A DNA stretch of 64,000 bases from Herpetosiphon llansteffanensis (GCF_003205875.1 NZ_PUBZ01000076.1:59561-123560); one strand, 5' to 3'. Numbered from the stretch's first letter, positions 51,996 through 61,482 are shown. Program-made: numbers and translations. The notes: generated by a model from the sequence alone, not told the origin.

Positions 51996-53249
51996 ATGCA
52001 GCAACAAACCTGTCCCCAGTGCCAGCGTCAGCTTGCACTCAATGCTGCCTATGTGCCATGGTGTGAATGTGGCTGGAATATCAAGCCGCATGCACTGCCC
52101 GAAAGCTATGGCATGTTCGAGCAAATGTATACCAATGTGAGCAAGCGTTTGGGCAAGCAAATGTTGCATCAAATGCGCTCGCTGAATGATTTAAAGCCCC
52201 GCTGGACGGCCAGTAAAGTGATTGTTGGGCTGATGGCCTGTAGCATTCATGGGTTTACTCTGCTGATTCTTGGTTTAGGCTTGCTGCTACTGATCGATGG
52301 TTGGCCGAATCCGTTTGCCGTGGTTTTTGGCGTTGTATTATTGGGGATGGTCTGGATTTTGCGGCCAACTTGGGGCAAGTTGCCTAAAGATGGCTTGATT
52401 TTAACCCCCAAAGAAGCGCCAAACCTCTTTGAACTGCTTAACCGCATGACGACTAGCCTTGGAGCCAAGCCAATTGAAGTCGTGGTGATTGACGAAGATT
52501 TTAATGCGTTCTTCGGGCGTTTGGGTTGGCGGCGCACTCACGTCTTGGGTTTAGGTTTGCCCTTATGGCTGGCCATGAGCAATCAAGAACGGATTGCCTT
52601 GATTGCCCATGAAATTGGCCATAGCATTAATAACGATAGCAATCGATCATTATTAATTTCTTCAGCAATTCATGCTTTAGCAACTTGGATCGAAACGATC
52701 TATCCGCCGCGTTTGGTAATACCTGAATTGGGCTTGAAGGGATTTTTGCTCGCGCCATTCAATCTCTTGCTGCGAGGGTTTTGTCTGATTCTGCTGTGGT
52801 GGCTGAAGCTGATGGTGCTATTGGCTGGGCGTGAGCGCCAACGTGCTGAGTATTTGGCCGATTATAAAGCCGCCGAATTGGCTGGCAGCAGTGCAGCGAT
52901 TGATCTTTTGGATCGGCTGCATTTGGATGATTCATGTCATTTGGCGATTCAGCGAGCCGTGCTTAGCCCAGCCAAACCGCATATTTTGCAGAGCATGGCC
53001 GAGCATGTGGCGACGATTCCAGCGCATGAACGTGAGCGCTTGCGGCGAGTAGCACGCTTGGAAGGCTCATTGCTTGACGCTTCGCATCCACCAACCGCCC
53101 ATCGAATTGAATTTTTGAGCACGATTGCGCCGCGCCAAGCCTTGATTCAGGCCGAGCCAACCGCCATGTCCTCAATTACCAATGAATTATTGGGCTACGA
53201 AGCCCAAGTTATGCAGCGTTTACGCCGCCAATGGATTCGGAACAGCTGA
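51996..53249 (+). CDS. M48-family zinc metalloprotease with N-terminal zinc ribbon
   Basis: The 417-residue protein begins with CPQCQRQ and CECGWN, a zinc ribbon. Two membrane spans lie at about 75-125. The protease motif is IALIAHEIGHSINNDSNRSL (HExxH), with the third ligand likely the Glu in RQRAEYLADYKAAELA. This resembles HtpX/Oma1-type membrane proteases. Probable membrane quality control. GAGAGAG precedes the ATG. Confidence 0.9.
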   Translation: MQQQTCPQCQRQLALNAAYVPWCECGWNIKPHALPESYGMFEQMYTNVSKRLGKQMLHQMRSLNDLKPRWTASKVIVGLMACSIHGFTLLILGLGLLLLIDGWPNPFAVVFGVVLLGMVWILRPTWGKLPKDGLILTPKEAPNLFELLNRMTTSLGAKPIEVVVIDEDFNAFFGRLGWRRTHVLGLGLPLWLAMSNQERIALIAHEIGHSINNDSNRSLLISSAIHALATWIETIYPPRLVIPELGLKGFLLAPFNLLLRGFCLILLWWLKLMVLLAGRERQRAEYLADYKAAELAGSSAAIDLLDRLHLDDSCHLAIQRAVLSPAKPHILQSMAEHVATIPAHERERLRRVARLEGSLLDASHPPTAHRIEFLSTIAPRQALIQAEPTAMSSITNELLGYEAQVMQRLRRQWIRNS

Positions 53250-53250
53250 A

Positions 53251-53280
53251 TTGCTTGAATTGCTACGCATATGCTACGAT
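53251..53280 (+). promoter_or_regulatory. Candidate promoter before the polytopic membrane gene
   Basis: TTGCTT (53251-53256), 18 bp, TACGAT (53275-53280). It overlaps the ATG at 53271, which argues for the downstream GTG start. Confidence 0.4.
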
Positions 53281-53318
53281 GGACTAGAACTGGTTTAGGT
53301 GACAAGGATTGGCCAATC

Positions 53319-55271
53319 GTGCAGCGTAGAATTATTCAAATCAGCAGTTTTCTGGCTATTTTAGCCCTTTGTTTAGCAATAACCTTGGTTTGGGTGCTAC
53401 AGCGCAGCCCAGCCCAGATAGCAATTGGCGGCAAAACCGATTCGCCATGGCTGGTTGAAGGCTTTCAAACCAAAGAACGTTCAGAGTTGGGAGCCTATCG
53501 CTGGACAAACGGCGAAGGCATCATTGGCTCGCCAGCCACGCATACGAGCTATATGCTTGGTTTGACGCTGGTTTCGCCAGTAACCACAACGTTGGTGCAA
53601 CTCAACGCTGCTGGCCATGAAGTGCTGAATTTACCAGTTAGCAATGCTCCGCGCTATTATCAGATTTTTTGGCAACCAGATGCCTCGTTGAATTGGCTGC
53701 GTTGGGCGAGCGATCAGCAACTGAGCCTCAGCAGCGAGCTACAAATTCTCGCAGGCAGCGATCAACGAGCCTTAGGCGTGGTTTTGCAAAATCTTAGTTG
53801 GTCGCCAGCTGGCCGTATCTCGCTCTTGCCATTTGCCTGGATTACGGCCTTGGTGGTGAGTTTGACCGCCTTGATCAGGCCGCAACAGCGCAAAGCATGG
53901 CTGTGGTTGGCAGCAGCAGCGGTTGGCGCGAGCTTGCTATTCGGCGGCTTGACGTGGTTGGCCAATGATCAAGCGGTGTGGTGGCCAATTCGCTTTGCGC
54001 CAAGTTTGCTGATTTTGCCGTTGGCGGCGTTGGCGTTGTTGCGTTGGCCTTGGCAAGGTTGGCGGCAAGCGCTGCCAGTGCTTGGTTTAATTGGGATGGC
54101 GGCAATCGTCATGCTGCTTTCGCGCAGTTGGTGGCTGGTGCAAGGGCCTGATTTTGGCTGGCACTCCAATCATGGTAGCTCAGCTGCCTCAGTTTTTCGT
54201 GCGCATCCCTTTTATCCGCTCGGCTTTCCGTTGATTTTATGGCTTGGCCTGTTGTGGGATGGCGATCAATTAGCGATTGGCCAGACGGCGGGCTTTATCA
54301 GCATCATTATTACGTTGCTGCTAACAGGATTAATTGCCTATCGAATTTTGGCTTTGCGTGGCGCGCTGCTGGCCTTAGGATTGGCCTTGGCAACCCCATT
54401 ATTGCTAGCGTTTGGAGTGGTTGCAAGCAGCGATAGCGTGCAATTGCCAGCCTATTTGGCAGCCTTGCTGGTTTTAATTTGGCAGCCAGAGCTAAGCAAA
54501 CGCAGGGTTGCGGTCGCTGGCTTGCTTTTGGGCGTGGCCTACTTATTCCGTTTTCAATCGATTGTGATGATGGTGTTGGTGTTGCCTTGGTTGTGGTTGC
54601 AGGCGTTGCCCGCGCCAGCGCGTTGGCCGCAGCGTTTGAGCCGTTTGTTTGCGCCTGCATTGCTGGTGGCGGGATTTGTGCTTGGCTCTGCGCCGCAGTG
54701 GGTGCTCGATATTCGCGATACTGGGCGACCCTTCTTTTCGCAACAATATGAAAATATCTGGCAAGCCGCCTACAATCGGGTTGATCCGGTGGTGGCTGCT
54801 GATAGCCCCGAGGCGATTGCAACCACAGCCAGCGAAACCGGCCTCTACGACATTGTGGCCTTTGATCCGTATGGCTTATTTGGTCATTGGCAAGCGAATT
54901 TAAGCCAATTTTTCAGCTTCACCTTGCACACCATTTTTATCTGGCCCTTTGGTTTATTGATGCTTTTGGGGCTTGGTTTGGCATTGCTGAAACGAGCTGA
55001 TACCCGCTTGGGCTTGTTGGCATGGCTGAGCTTGTGCTACATTCCGATTATTGCCCTGACCTGGAACAAAGATCGCTTTTATTTGCCGATTGTACCGTTG
55101 TTATTGGTATTGGGGGCGTATTGGTTGGAATGGTTGCGCGGGCAATCGTGGCGCTGGCCGCATGGCAGTCGTTGGCTGGCTGAGGCAGTTCAAGCCGTCT
55201 GTTTGGCATGGGCTTTGAGCCACCTCAGCGCAATCGATCCCATTTTACGGGTTTATGGCAGCTTAAAGTAA
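53319..55271 (+). CDS. Large polytopic membrane protein, GT-C glycosyltransferase-like
   Basis: The 650-residue protein has an N-terminal span, a soluble beta-rich region of about 130 residues and then roughly a dozen membrane segments. The layout and the loop HGSSAASVFRAHPFYPLGFP recall GT39/ArnT-type lipid-linked sugar transferases, but no catalytic signature is certain. The GTG at 53319 has AAGGA upstream; an ATG at 53271 would add 16 residues but overlaps a candidate promoter and lacks a ribosome site. It ends 2 bp from the convergent GIDE gene. Confidence 0.68.
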   Translation: MQRRIIQISSFLAILALCLAITLVWVLQRSPAQIAIGGKTDSPWLVEGFQTKERSELGAYRWTNGEGIIGSPATHTSYMLGLTLVSPVTTTLVQLNAAGHEVLNLPVSNAPRYYQIFWQPDASLNWLRWASDQQLSLSSELQILAGSDQRALGVVLQNLSWSPAGRISLLPFAWITALVVSLTALIRPQQRKAWLWLAAAAVGASLLFGGLTWLANDQAVWWPIRFAPSLLILPLAALALLRWPWQGWRQALPVLGLIGMAAIVMLLSRSWWLVQGPDFGWHSNHGSSAASVFRAHPFYPLGFPLILWLGLLWDGDQLAIGQTAGFISIIITLLLTGLIAYRILALRGALLALGLALATPLLLAFGVVASSDSVQLPAYLAALLVLIWQPELSKRRVAVAGLLLGVAYLFRFQSIVMMVLVLPWLWLQALPAPARWPQRLSRLFAPALLVAGFVLGSAPQWVLDIRDTGRPFFSQQYENIWQAAYNRVDPVVAADSPEAIATTASETGLYDIVAFDPYGLFGHWQANLSQFFSFTLHTIFIWPFGLLMLLGLGLALLKRADTRLGLLAWLSLCYIPIIALTWNKDRFYLPIVPLLLVLGAYWLEWLRGQSWRWPHGSRWLAEAVQAVCLAWALSHLSAIDPILRVYGSLK

Positions 55272-55273
55272 CG

Positions 55274-56068
55274 CTATGAAACGATGCCCATAATGGTGAA
55301 GATGATGCCAGCGACGGCTGTGCCAGCAGCGCCATAATATAAGTTGCGTGACCATCCGGCGGCACTTTTGGCAAGCTCGCGTTCAGTCTCGCGGCTGATA
55401 ATCATGCGCTTGAGCTTCTTATCGCGGTACGCGATTGTTGGTTCACCCTCATCATCAACCACGCAGCCAAGAATATATGCTCGTCCATCATCGGTAAAAA
55501 GCTCTTCTTGAGCACGATAGCCAGTGGTGCGGCGAGCACCTTTGTTTGCGGCTGGGGCAGCAAATTCAAAATCACCAAATTGCAGAATCGAGGCTTTATC
55601 TGGTGAAGGCATCAAAATATTTTGACCAGCTTCATAATCAATTTCAGCATCTGTTGGGTCAACCCAAGCCTTGCCAAGATTATCGTTGATCCAGAAATAG
55701 GCGCATTCTTCCTCGGTTTTGATCGTTTCGCTGCCGGTTTGGGTGCGGGTTTGTTTACGACCTTCGCTATCAGTATCGTGGACAACCTCACTATATTCGC
55801 GGGTTAATGTAAAGCGATAGGCAATACAGGTTTTGCCAGAAATCGGGGCGACCAATGGATTATCGCAACTGACGTGTCCTTCAATTTCGCAGGGTTCGGC
55901 AAGCGCTTCAGCACCGAGCGTTGCAACAACCTTTTTATGCAGGTCGTGCAACATTGTGGTGGTGTAAGTGTCGGTGGCATTCAGATCTGCCAGTTTGTTG
56001 GATTGACTGCGGGCGAAGAAGAAGCAGATGGCAGCAGCGATCAGCAAGATGATCCCAAAGAACAACAT
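55274..56068 (-). CDS. GIDE-domain (MULAN-like) membrane protein
   Basis: The 264-residue protein has a span at the N-terminus (FFGIILLIAAAICFFFA) and one near the C-terminus (YYGAAGTAVAGIIFTIMG). The domain between contains EIEGHVSCDNPLVAPISGKT, then CIAYRFTLTREYSE, matching the GIDE domain of the mitochondrial E3 ligase MUL1. There is no RING finger, so ubiquitin ligase activity is not expected. The ATG at 56068 has GGGAGG at 9 bp. Confidence 0.78.
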   Translation of the reverse strand: MLFFGIILLIAAAICFFFARSQSNKLADLNATDTYTTTMLHDLHKKVVATLGAEALAEPCEIEGHVSCDNPLVAPISGKTCIAYRFTLTREYSEVVHDTDSEGRKQTRTQTGSETIKTEEECAYFWINDNLGKAWVDPTDAEIDYEAGQNILMPSPDKASILQFGDFEFAAPAANKGARRTTGYRAQEELFTDDGRAYILGCVVDDEGEPTIAYRDKKLKRMIISRETERELAKSAAGWSRNLYYGAAGTAVAGIIFTIMGIVS

Positions 56069-56163
56069 ATCAGCGATCCTCCCAAAGGCTAGTAACCTGA
56101 GTATAAAGGTCATGCATTGGCTGTGCAATGACACTCAGATAGCACTTTTGGGGGATCGCTGAT
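56069..56163. repeat. Spaced inverted repeat upstream of the GIDE gene
   Basis: The 19 bp at 56069-56087 and the complement of 56145-56163 agree at 16 positions, sharing ATCAGCGATC. The left arm includes the ribosome site of the GIDE gene, so a long stem could hide it in a longer transcript. Confidence 0.45.
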
Positions 56164-56196
56164 TGAGACCACTTGAATTGGGATTAACCGTTTGGT

Positions 56197-57327
56197 TTAG
56201 TTAATCTGTACGGTTTGCAGCGTCGTCCATTCGCTGAAATTATGGGCGTTATCTTCGCTGCGAATGCGGAAGTAGTAGCGGCCTGGTTCGCGCAAGCCAA
56301 CATCAACTTGTTGTTCGGCGACAAACCATTCGCCCGTGCCTTGCGGATCGGTACCGAAGTAGAGTTGGTAGCCGCGCAGGCCCGAATCTGCATCGCTGGC
56401 AGCTTGCCAATTGATCACCAAACTGCTTTGACTGCCGTTGAGCGTCAGACTCTCGGTAACGGTGGTAGTTGGCAGGCTTGGCGCGGTTGGATCAAACCAA
56501 ATTTCGCGCTGGAAGCTGGCAGTATTGCCAGCTGCATCCCACGCCGTAACATTGGCGATATGTTGACCTGCGATCAGATCAAGGTAGCCTGTTTCGGCGG
56601 CGAATTGGGGCTTGTCGCTGGCGGCTGGGGCATCCCAGTTTTGGCTAAAGCCTTGGATGCTTTGATTATCGCTCAAGTTCCAATCGAGCCGCCCGCTATT
56701 GACCCATGTACGTTCAGCTGGGCCAGACCATTCCAAGCTTGGAGCGATCGTATCGGCCTCGCCATTGGCGGTTAATAAGCTCCCAGCATGTTGATTACAG
56801 CCACCGTTATCCGGGAAGTTATAGCCTTCAGCAAAGGCCAAAGCGACCGGTTGGCGATTGTAGGCGTATGGGCCATCGCCACGGAATAAGGTAAAGTGCA
56901 AATGGGGAACGGTAGGTGAGGGATTGGTAGCACCTGCATTGCCAATATACTGACCGCGTTTGACCGAAGTGCCAGTTGGGGCTTCGATCCACGATGACAA
57001 ATGGGAGTACATCGTGTAGTAGCCATCGCCGTGTGAGAGAATCAGCGAGCCAGAGCGGCCTGTCCAGAAAAAGATAGTGCCATCTGCGGCTGCATAGATG
57101 GGTGCTCCGTAGGTATCGCCTTCGGTATTGACCAAATCGAACGAGAGCCGACCCCAACTATCGTGTGTTCCGCAGTTATACCCTTGAATAACTTCCCATG
57201 TTTGACCAGGTGGTGTTGGTAGATATAACGTTGGCTTGCCTTCGGCCTGTGCCGATTGGGCGAACCCCAGTAACACCGCGACCCCGATAAACCCAAACAT
57301 AACCGAGCGCAGTGTCCGCTTCACCAT
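56197..57327 (-). CDS. Secreted M23-family peptidase
   Basis: The 376-residue exported protein has a signal peptide (VMFGFIGVAVLLGFAQSAQA). The peptidase domain spans about 25-185: HDSWGRLSFDLV carries the first His and Asp ligands in a variant spacing, YTMYSHLSSW follows, and VPHLHFTLFRG is the HxH site. Two fibronectin/Ig-like modules occupy the rest. It probably cleaves peptidoglycan cross-links. GGAGG lies 4 bp before the ATG at 57327. Confidence 0.88.
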   Translation of the reverse strand: MVKRTLRSVMFGFIGVAVLLGFAQSAQAEGKPTLYLPTPPGQTWEVIQGYNCGTHDSWGRLSFDLVNTEGDTYGAPIYAAADGTIFFWTGRSGSLILSHGDGYYTMYSHLSSWIEAPTGTSVKRGQYIGNAGATNPSPTVPHLHFTLFRGDGPYAYNRQPVALAFAEGYNFPDNGGCNQHAGSLLTANGEADTIAPSLEWSGPAERTWVNSGRLDWNLSDNQSIQGFSQNWDAPAASDKPQFAAETGYLDLIAGQHIANVTAWDAAGNTASFQREIWFDPTAPSLPTTTVTESLTLNGSQSSLVINWQAASDADSGLRGYQLYFGTDPQGTGEWFVAEQQVDVGLREPGRYYFRIRSEDNAHNFSEWTTLQTVQIN

Positions 57328-57615
57328 GGAACCTCCAGAAAACAGGCTCAACATGGAGCCACCATCGAGACAAGGATGCAATACACAATGCATGGTGTAT
57401 CGGCGAGGGAGAATACCAAGGCTTGTACATCTCGTCAACATAATTCGTGGCCAGAAAGATTAAAAAATAGCTACGATTAGGCCTAGTTCATAGCCTTTTT
57501 TTCTCATAATTGATTTTGAAACCGCTCCTAGAGCATATGGCGTTTCTCATCAAATATTTAGTTTTTATTAGCCAAGATAACCCAAATTTAACCCCTAATT
57601 AAAGATTTCTAATAG

Positions 57616-57643
57616 TTGCTCTGGTATTAAGATCGAGTACAAT
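57616..57643 (+). promoter_or_regulatory. Promoter for the 5'-nucleotidase gene
   Basis: TTGCTC (57616-57621), 16 bp, TACAAT (57638-57643). The interval 57328-57615 before it is A/T-rich and shows no gene. Confidence 0.6.
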
Positions 57644-57683
57644 AGATTGAGTCACATCAGCCAAAACTCTAAATTTAGATCAT

Positions 57684-57735
57684 TGTCGCTCCACGAAAGG
57701 GGGAACGATGGCAAAGGTGCTAAACCTCTGTCATC
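57684..57735 (+). ncRNA. Structured 5' leader of the 5'-nucleotidase gene
   Basis: Two stacked hairpins can form. CATTGT pairs with ACGATG around CGCTCCACGAAAGGGGGA, and GATGGC pairs with GTCATC around an AGG/CCT inner stem. They share bases, so they may be alternatives. No normal ribosome site precedes the start codon. The sequence recalls c-di-GMP-I riboswitch words (CGAAAG, GGCAAAG, CTAAAC), but the full consensus is not met. Confidence 0.35.
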
Positions 57736-57744
57736 CCATGGCCT

Positions 57745-60330
57745 ATGACGAAACGAAAACTGCTTGTCCTTGTTGCTCTCTGCGCCATCTTGAGTGCGCT
57801 TGTTCCGCTTAGCTCAACCTTGACCAGTGCCGCGCCGGTTGCAGTCGTCGACATTCAACTCTTGAATGTTTCCGACTGGCACGGGCAACTCGACCCAAGT
57901 GGTACGCCAGCGGCTGGGGGAGCTTCCACGATTGCAACCTATTGGAATGCTGATCGCGCTGCAAACCCCAACACCATTACCTTGACCGCTGGTGATGATT
58001 TTGGGGCTACGCCGCCTCTTTCGGGGATGTTTGACGAAGTGCCAGCAGTGTTGGCCCAACGCATGATGGGTATTCAGGTGAATACCTTTGGCAACCACAA
58101 CTTTGACCGCGGCGTTGGCCACTTGCAACAGATGATCGAATTGGCTGGCTCGCCAACCGCACCATTAACGCCTGGCTCAAGCTACAACAATGGGATTCCG
58201 TTCCAATATGTAGCTGCCAACTTGATCAACACCACTGGCGTGTTGACCGGCGTAGCACCCTACAAAATTTTCGAATTCCAAGGTGTGCAAGTTGCGGTTA
58301 TTGGCTTGGTAAACGAAGAAGCTCCAAGCCTGGTCAAACCAGGCAACTTTGGGCCAATTCAAATTACCGATTCGATTAATGCAGCAATGACTGCTAAGGC
58401 TCAAGCTGAGGCAGCAGGCGCTGATGTGTTTGTGGTCATCACCCACAAAGGGATTACCGCCCCAAATCAAGGCCCATTGATCGATTTTGCCAACGGCGTG
58501 ACTGGCTTCGACTTGATCTTAGGCGATCACACCGACTTAAACTTCCAAAATACGATCAATGGCGCGTTGGTTACCGAAAATAAGAGCAAAGGTTTGCAGT
58601 ATCTGAAGGTTAATTTGACCTACGATACCACCACCGAAACGGTAACGAATAAGAGCGCTACCTTTGTAACACCAACTGCGAATGTGCCCAAAGTTGCGGC
58701 CATCGAAGCCATGTTGACCCCTTACCGCACTCTATTGGCGCAACAATTTGATACGCCAATTGGTTTGAGCCATGGTTTCTACACCCGTGGTAACAACGTT
58801 GAACGGGTTGCCGAAGTGCCATTGGGCAATTTGGTCACCGATGCAATGCGCGAGAAATACGGCACGCAAATCGCCTTTACCAATGGCGGTGGCTTGCGCG
58901 ATACCTTGCCATCATCGTATACCCCAATGAACCGCAACTTGCGCCGCGCCAGTGTTGGCTACCCAACTGGCCCAAGCTACGATTTGGTGTTGGGCGATAT
59001 TTACGCCGTGCTGCCATTTGGCAATACCGTCGTAACCCGCACCGTCACTGGTGGCCAATTGTGGCAAGTGATGGAATTTGGTTTGGGTGCTTTGCCTGGC
59101 GCAAATGGTCGCTTCCCTCAAGTTTCGGGTTTCAAAGTAACCTTTGATTCATCAAAAGCGATTGGCCAGCAAGTGCAATCGATTACCTTGAATGATGGCA
59201 CGCAGGTGCTTTCAAACACAACCTCGATCTACACCTTGGCAACCAACGACTTTACCAACGCTGGTGGCGACGGCTATACCATGCTTAACGATGGTAAAGG
59301 CACGACCTTAGCGGTTATGGCCGATGTGGTGTTGGAATACATCGATGAGCATCAGCCAATTATGCCAACGATCGAAGATCGCTTGCTTGACGTAACTCAA
59401 ATCGACGATATTCCCGATTCGGTTATTGTCGAAAATGGCAGCACTGGGCCGATTAGTTTCCAAATCGTCGACCCACGCTTCGTCACTAGCCCCAATACGA
59501 CGACGGTCACATTGGCTGCAACCTCATCGAACGTAACCTTGGTGCCAAATGCCAATATTTCAATTACTGGCACGGGCACGACGCGGAACATCACCGTTAC
59601 GCCTGCTGCTGGCCGTTATGGCACTGCAACGATTCAAGTGCGGGTTACGGGCCAAGGCTCAGCCAGCGATACCTTTGTGGTTGTGGTTAACGACAAGCCA
59701 AACGCTACCGGCAACGTAACCAGCGTAACCACCGACGAAGATACCCCAGTCACGGTTCAGGTTGGGGCAATCGACAACGATACCGCAGCTAGCGATATTA
59801 CGATTACTGCCGTTTCTGCCAACCAAGATTTGGTTGCTGATGGCGATATTGTGGTGACTGCTGGCACGAATGCCTACACCCGTACCTTCACGATTGCGCC
59901 AGCCTTGAATGCCTCAGGCAACACCAGCCTGACCTTCACGATTGGCGATGGCTTGAGCGCAGTGACTCGCACTGTGCAATTGACGGTCAACGCGGTCAAT
60001 GATGCTCCTGAGCTTTCAAGCTTCGTTGATGAAACGATTACCATCAATTCAACGCTTGGCCCAATTTTGTTTACCTTGACTGATGTTGATGATAGCGTCA
60101 ATAACCTGACGGTTAGCGCTGAATCATCAAACACAGCTTTGGTGCCAAATGCCAATATCACGCTTGAGGGCACTGGTGCTGAACGGACGTTGACCTTGAC
60201 TCCCGCCGTTGGCCAAACTGGTACAACCACCATCACCGTAACGGTGAGCGATGGCGACGATAGCTTCGAGCAAACCTTTGTCGTGACGGTCGTCAACAAT
60301 AAGCTCTATCTGCCAGTCGTCGGCAAATAA
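57745..60330 (+). CDS. Secreted bifunctional metallophosphatase/5'-nucleotidase with tandem beta-sandwich repeats
   Basis: The 861-residue protein has a signal peptide (LLVLVALCAILSALVPL). The metallophosphatase domain follows (about 35-310), with LLNVSDWHGQLDP, TAGDDFGA, GNHNFDRG and VVITHKG giving the metal ligands. The 5'-nucleotidase C-terminal domain (about 330-550) shows LGNLVTDAMREKYG and FTNGGGLRDTLP. Three cadherin/Ig-like repeats follow, with recurring NANI and RTLT/RNIT motifs, and the protein ends VVTVVNNKLYLPVVGK. It likely scavenges phosphate or nucleosides outside the cell. The tail matches that of the propeller protein at 15.4 kb. Confidence 0.92.
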   Translation: MTKRKLLVLVALCAILSALVPLSSTLTSAAPVAVVDIQLLNVSDWHGQLDPSGTPAAGGASTIATYWNADRAANPNTITLTAGDDFGATPPLSGMFDEVPAVLAQRMMGIQVNTFGNHNFDRGVGHLQQMIELAGSPTAPLTPGSSYNNGIPFQYVAANLINTTGVLTGVAPYKIFEFQGVQVAVIGLVNEEAPSLVKPGNFGPIQITDSINAAMTAKAQAEAAGADVFVVITHKGITAPNQGPLIDFANGVTGFDLILGDHTDLNFQNTINGALVTENKSKGLQYLKVNLTYDTTTETVTNKSATFVTPTANVPKVAAIEAMLTPYRTLLAQQFDTPIGLSHGFYTRGNNVERVAEVPLGNLVTDAMREKYGTQIAFTNGGGLRDTLPSSYTPMNRNLRRASVGYPTGPSYDLVLGDIYAVLPFGNTVVTRTVTGGQLWQVMEFGLGALPGANGRFPQVSGFKVTFDSSKAIGQQVQSITLNDGTQVLSNTTSIYTLATNDFTNAGGDGYTMLNDGKGTTLAVMADVVLEYIDEHQPIMPTIEDRLLDVTQIDDIPDSVIVENGSTGPISFQIVDPRFVTSPNTTTVTLAATSSNVTLVPNANISITGTGTTRNITVTPAAGRYGTATIQVRVTGQGSASDTFVVVVNDKPNATGNVTSVTTDEDTPVTVQVGAIDNDTAASDITITAVSANQDLVADGDIVVTAGTNAYTRTFTIAPALNASGNTSLTFTIGDGLSAVTRTVQLTVNAVNDAPELSSFVDETITINSTLGPILFTLTDVDDSVNNLTVSAESSNTALVPNANITLEGTGAERTLTLTPAVGQTGTTTITVTVSDGDDSFEQTFVVTVVNNKLYLPVVGK

Positions 60331-60350
60331 AGCTTTTGGCAAAACGCGTT

Positions 60351-60390
60351 ACAATACCGCTGAGTGGTTAACACTCAGCGGTATTGTTTT
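60351..60390 (+). terminator. Terminator of the 5'-nucleotidase gene
   Basis: ACAATACCGCTGAGTG and CACTCAGCGGTATTGT (60351-60366 / 60372-60387) form a perfect 16-bp stem with a 5-nt loop, followed by TTT. Confidence 0.95.
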
Positions 60391-60408
60391 AATCTAATGG
60401 CAAAATCT

Positions 60409-61482
60409 ATGAAGAAACAGCTTTTAAGCATTGGCTTGGTCATCAGTTTGGTTGGTTGTGGAGCGGCCTCGAACAACGTCACACCAGCGCCGCAAGCGCC
60501 AGCTGGCATCAATCCGGCGGATCTCGCAGGCTATTGTATTGATACTGAGCCTATCAACAAGCCAGTTATTGTTGGCCTCGAAGGCAATATTTGGACGCTC
60601 AATCGCGATGGCAGCGATATGAGCCAACTGACGAATGTCAAAGAGCGCACGTTAATTCGCGATGCCGCTTGGTCGCATGATCGCAAAACGTTGGCCTATG
60701 CTTTAATGTTGCCGCCGATTGATTTGGCGATTCCTTGGTTGCAATCAAGCATTATTTGCGGCCTTGATGTGGCAACTGGCAAGGGTCGGCTCTTGGCCTA
60801 TGGCCAATTAGGCGATTCGTTGAGCGAACCAAGCTGGGCTGGCGATGATCAATCGCTGTATTTGACCCGCCGCCGTACCTTGATTAATGAGAAAAATGAT
60901 TTCCTTGGCGAAGAAGCAGCAGTTGTGCAGTATGGATTGGGTAGCAACCAAGCAACAGTTATCGTTGATGGCAGCACCACGCCTGCAGTCTCGCCCGATG
61001 GCAAGCAGCTTGTGTATGTGCAACCAAATGTTGAGATTGGCTTCCCCTCGTTGATGATTGCAGCTATTGATGGTAGCAATGCTCAGCCGTTGGGCCAGCC
61101 TGATCCACCGTTTAAATCGATCATTGCCCCGCGTTGGTCGCCCGATGGGAGCATGGTTGTGGTGACGGTCAATGGCGGGCCGGGCGCGATTGGCGGCGGC
61201 GCAGAGCCAGAATTGGCGTGGTGGGAACGCTTGTTGGGCGTAGAAGTGGCGAGCGCCCACGGCGAGCCAGTTTCCTTGTGGCAGATTACGGTTAGTGATG
61301 GGGTTATGAAGCCACTAGCCCAAAATATTGATGATGGTCGTATCAGCTGGAATCCCGATGGCAAGCAATTTCTATATATCCATGGCTACGATGGCTTGAT
61401 GGAATATACCTTAGCAACTGGCGAGGAACGGGCTTTAACCCCGATGCAGGTGTATTGGTTTGTTGAATGGGGTAGCCACTAA
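60409..61482 (+). CDS. WD40-like beta-propeller lipoprotein (TolB type)
   Basis: The 357-residue lipoprotein has the signal MKKQLLSIGLVISLVGC with the lipidated Cys at 17. Propeller blades repeat the SPDG/NPDG pattern: GNIWTLNRDGSDMSQLT, VSPDGKQLVYVQ, RWSPDGSMVVVT and SWNPDGKQFLYIHG. This is the TolB-like PD40 fold, probably for ligand or protein binding at the cell surface. An ATG at 60397 is an alternative start. Neither has a ribosome site, and both lie just after the preceding terminator. Confidence 0.82.
   Translation: MKKQLLSIGLVISLVGCGAASNNVTPAPQAPAGINPADLAGYCIDTEPINKPVIVGLEGNIWTLNRDGSDMSQLTNVKERTLIRDAAWSHDRKTLAYALMLPPIDLAIPWLQSSIICGLDVATGKGRLLAYGQLGDSLSEPSWAGDDQSLYLTRRRTLINEKNDFLGEEAAVVQYGLGSNQATVIVDGSTTPAVSPDGKQLVYVQPNVEIGFPSLMIAAIDGSNAQPLGQPDPPFKSIIAPRWSPDGSMVVVTVNGGPGAIGGGAEPELAWWERLLGVEVASAHGEPVSLWQITVSDGVMKPLAQNIDDGRISWNPDGKQFLYIHGYDGLMEYTLATGEERALTPMQVYWFVEWGSH

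Noticed and set aside
57684..57735. Firm call of a c-di-GMP-I riboswitch
   Set aside because: Some words match, but the two-stem receptor layout with both conserved GNRA-tetraloop contacts is not clearly present; left as a candidate leader.
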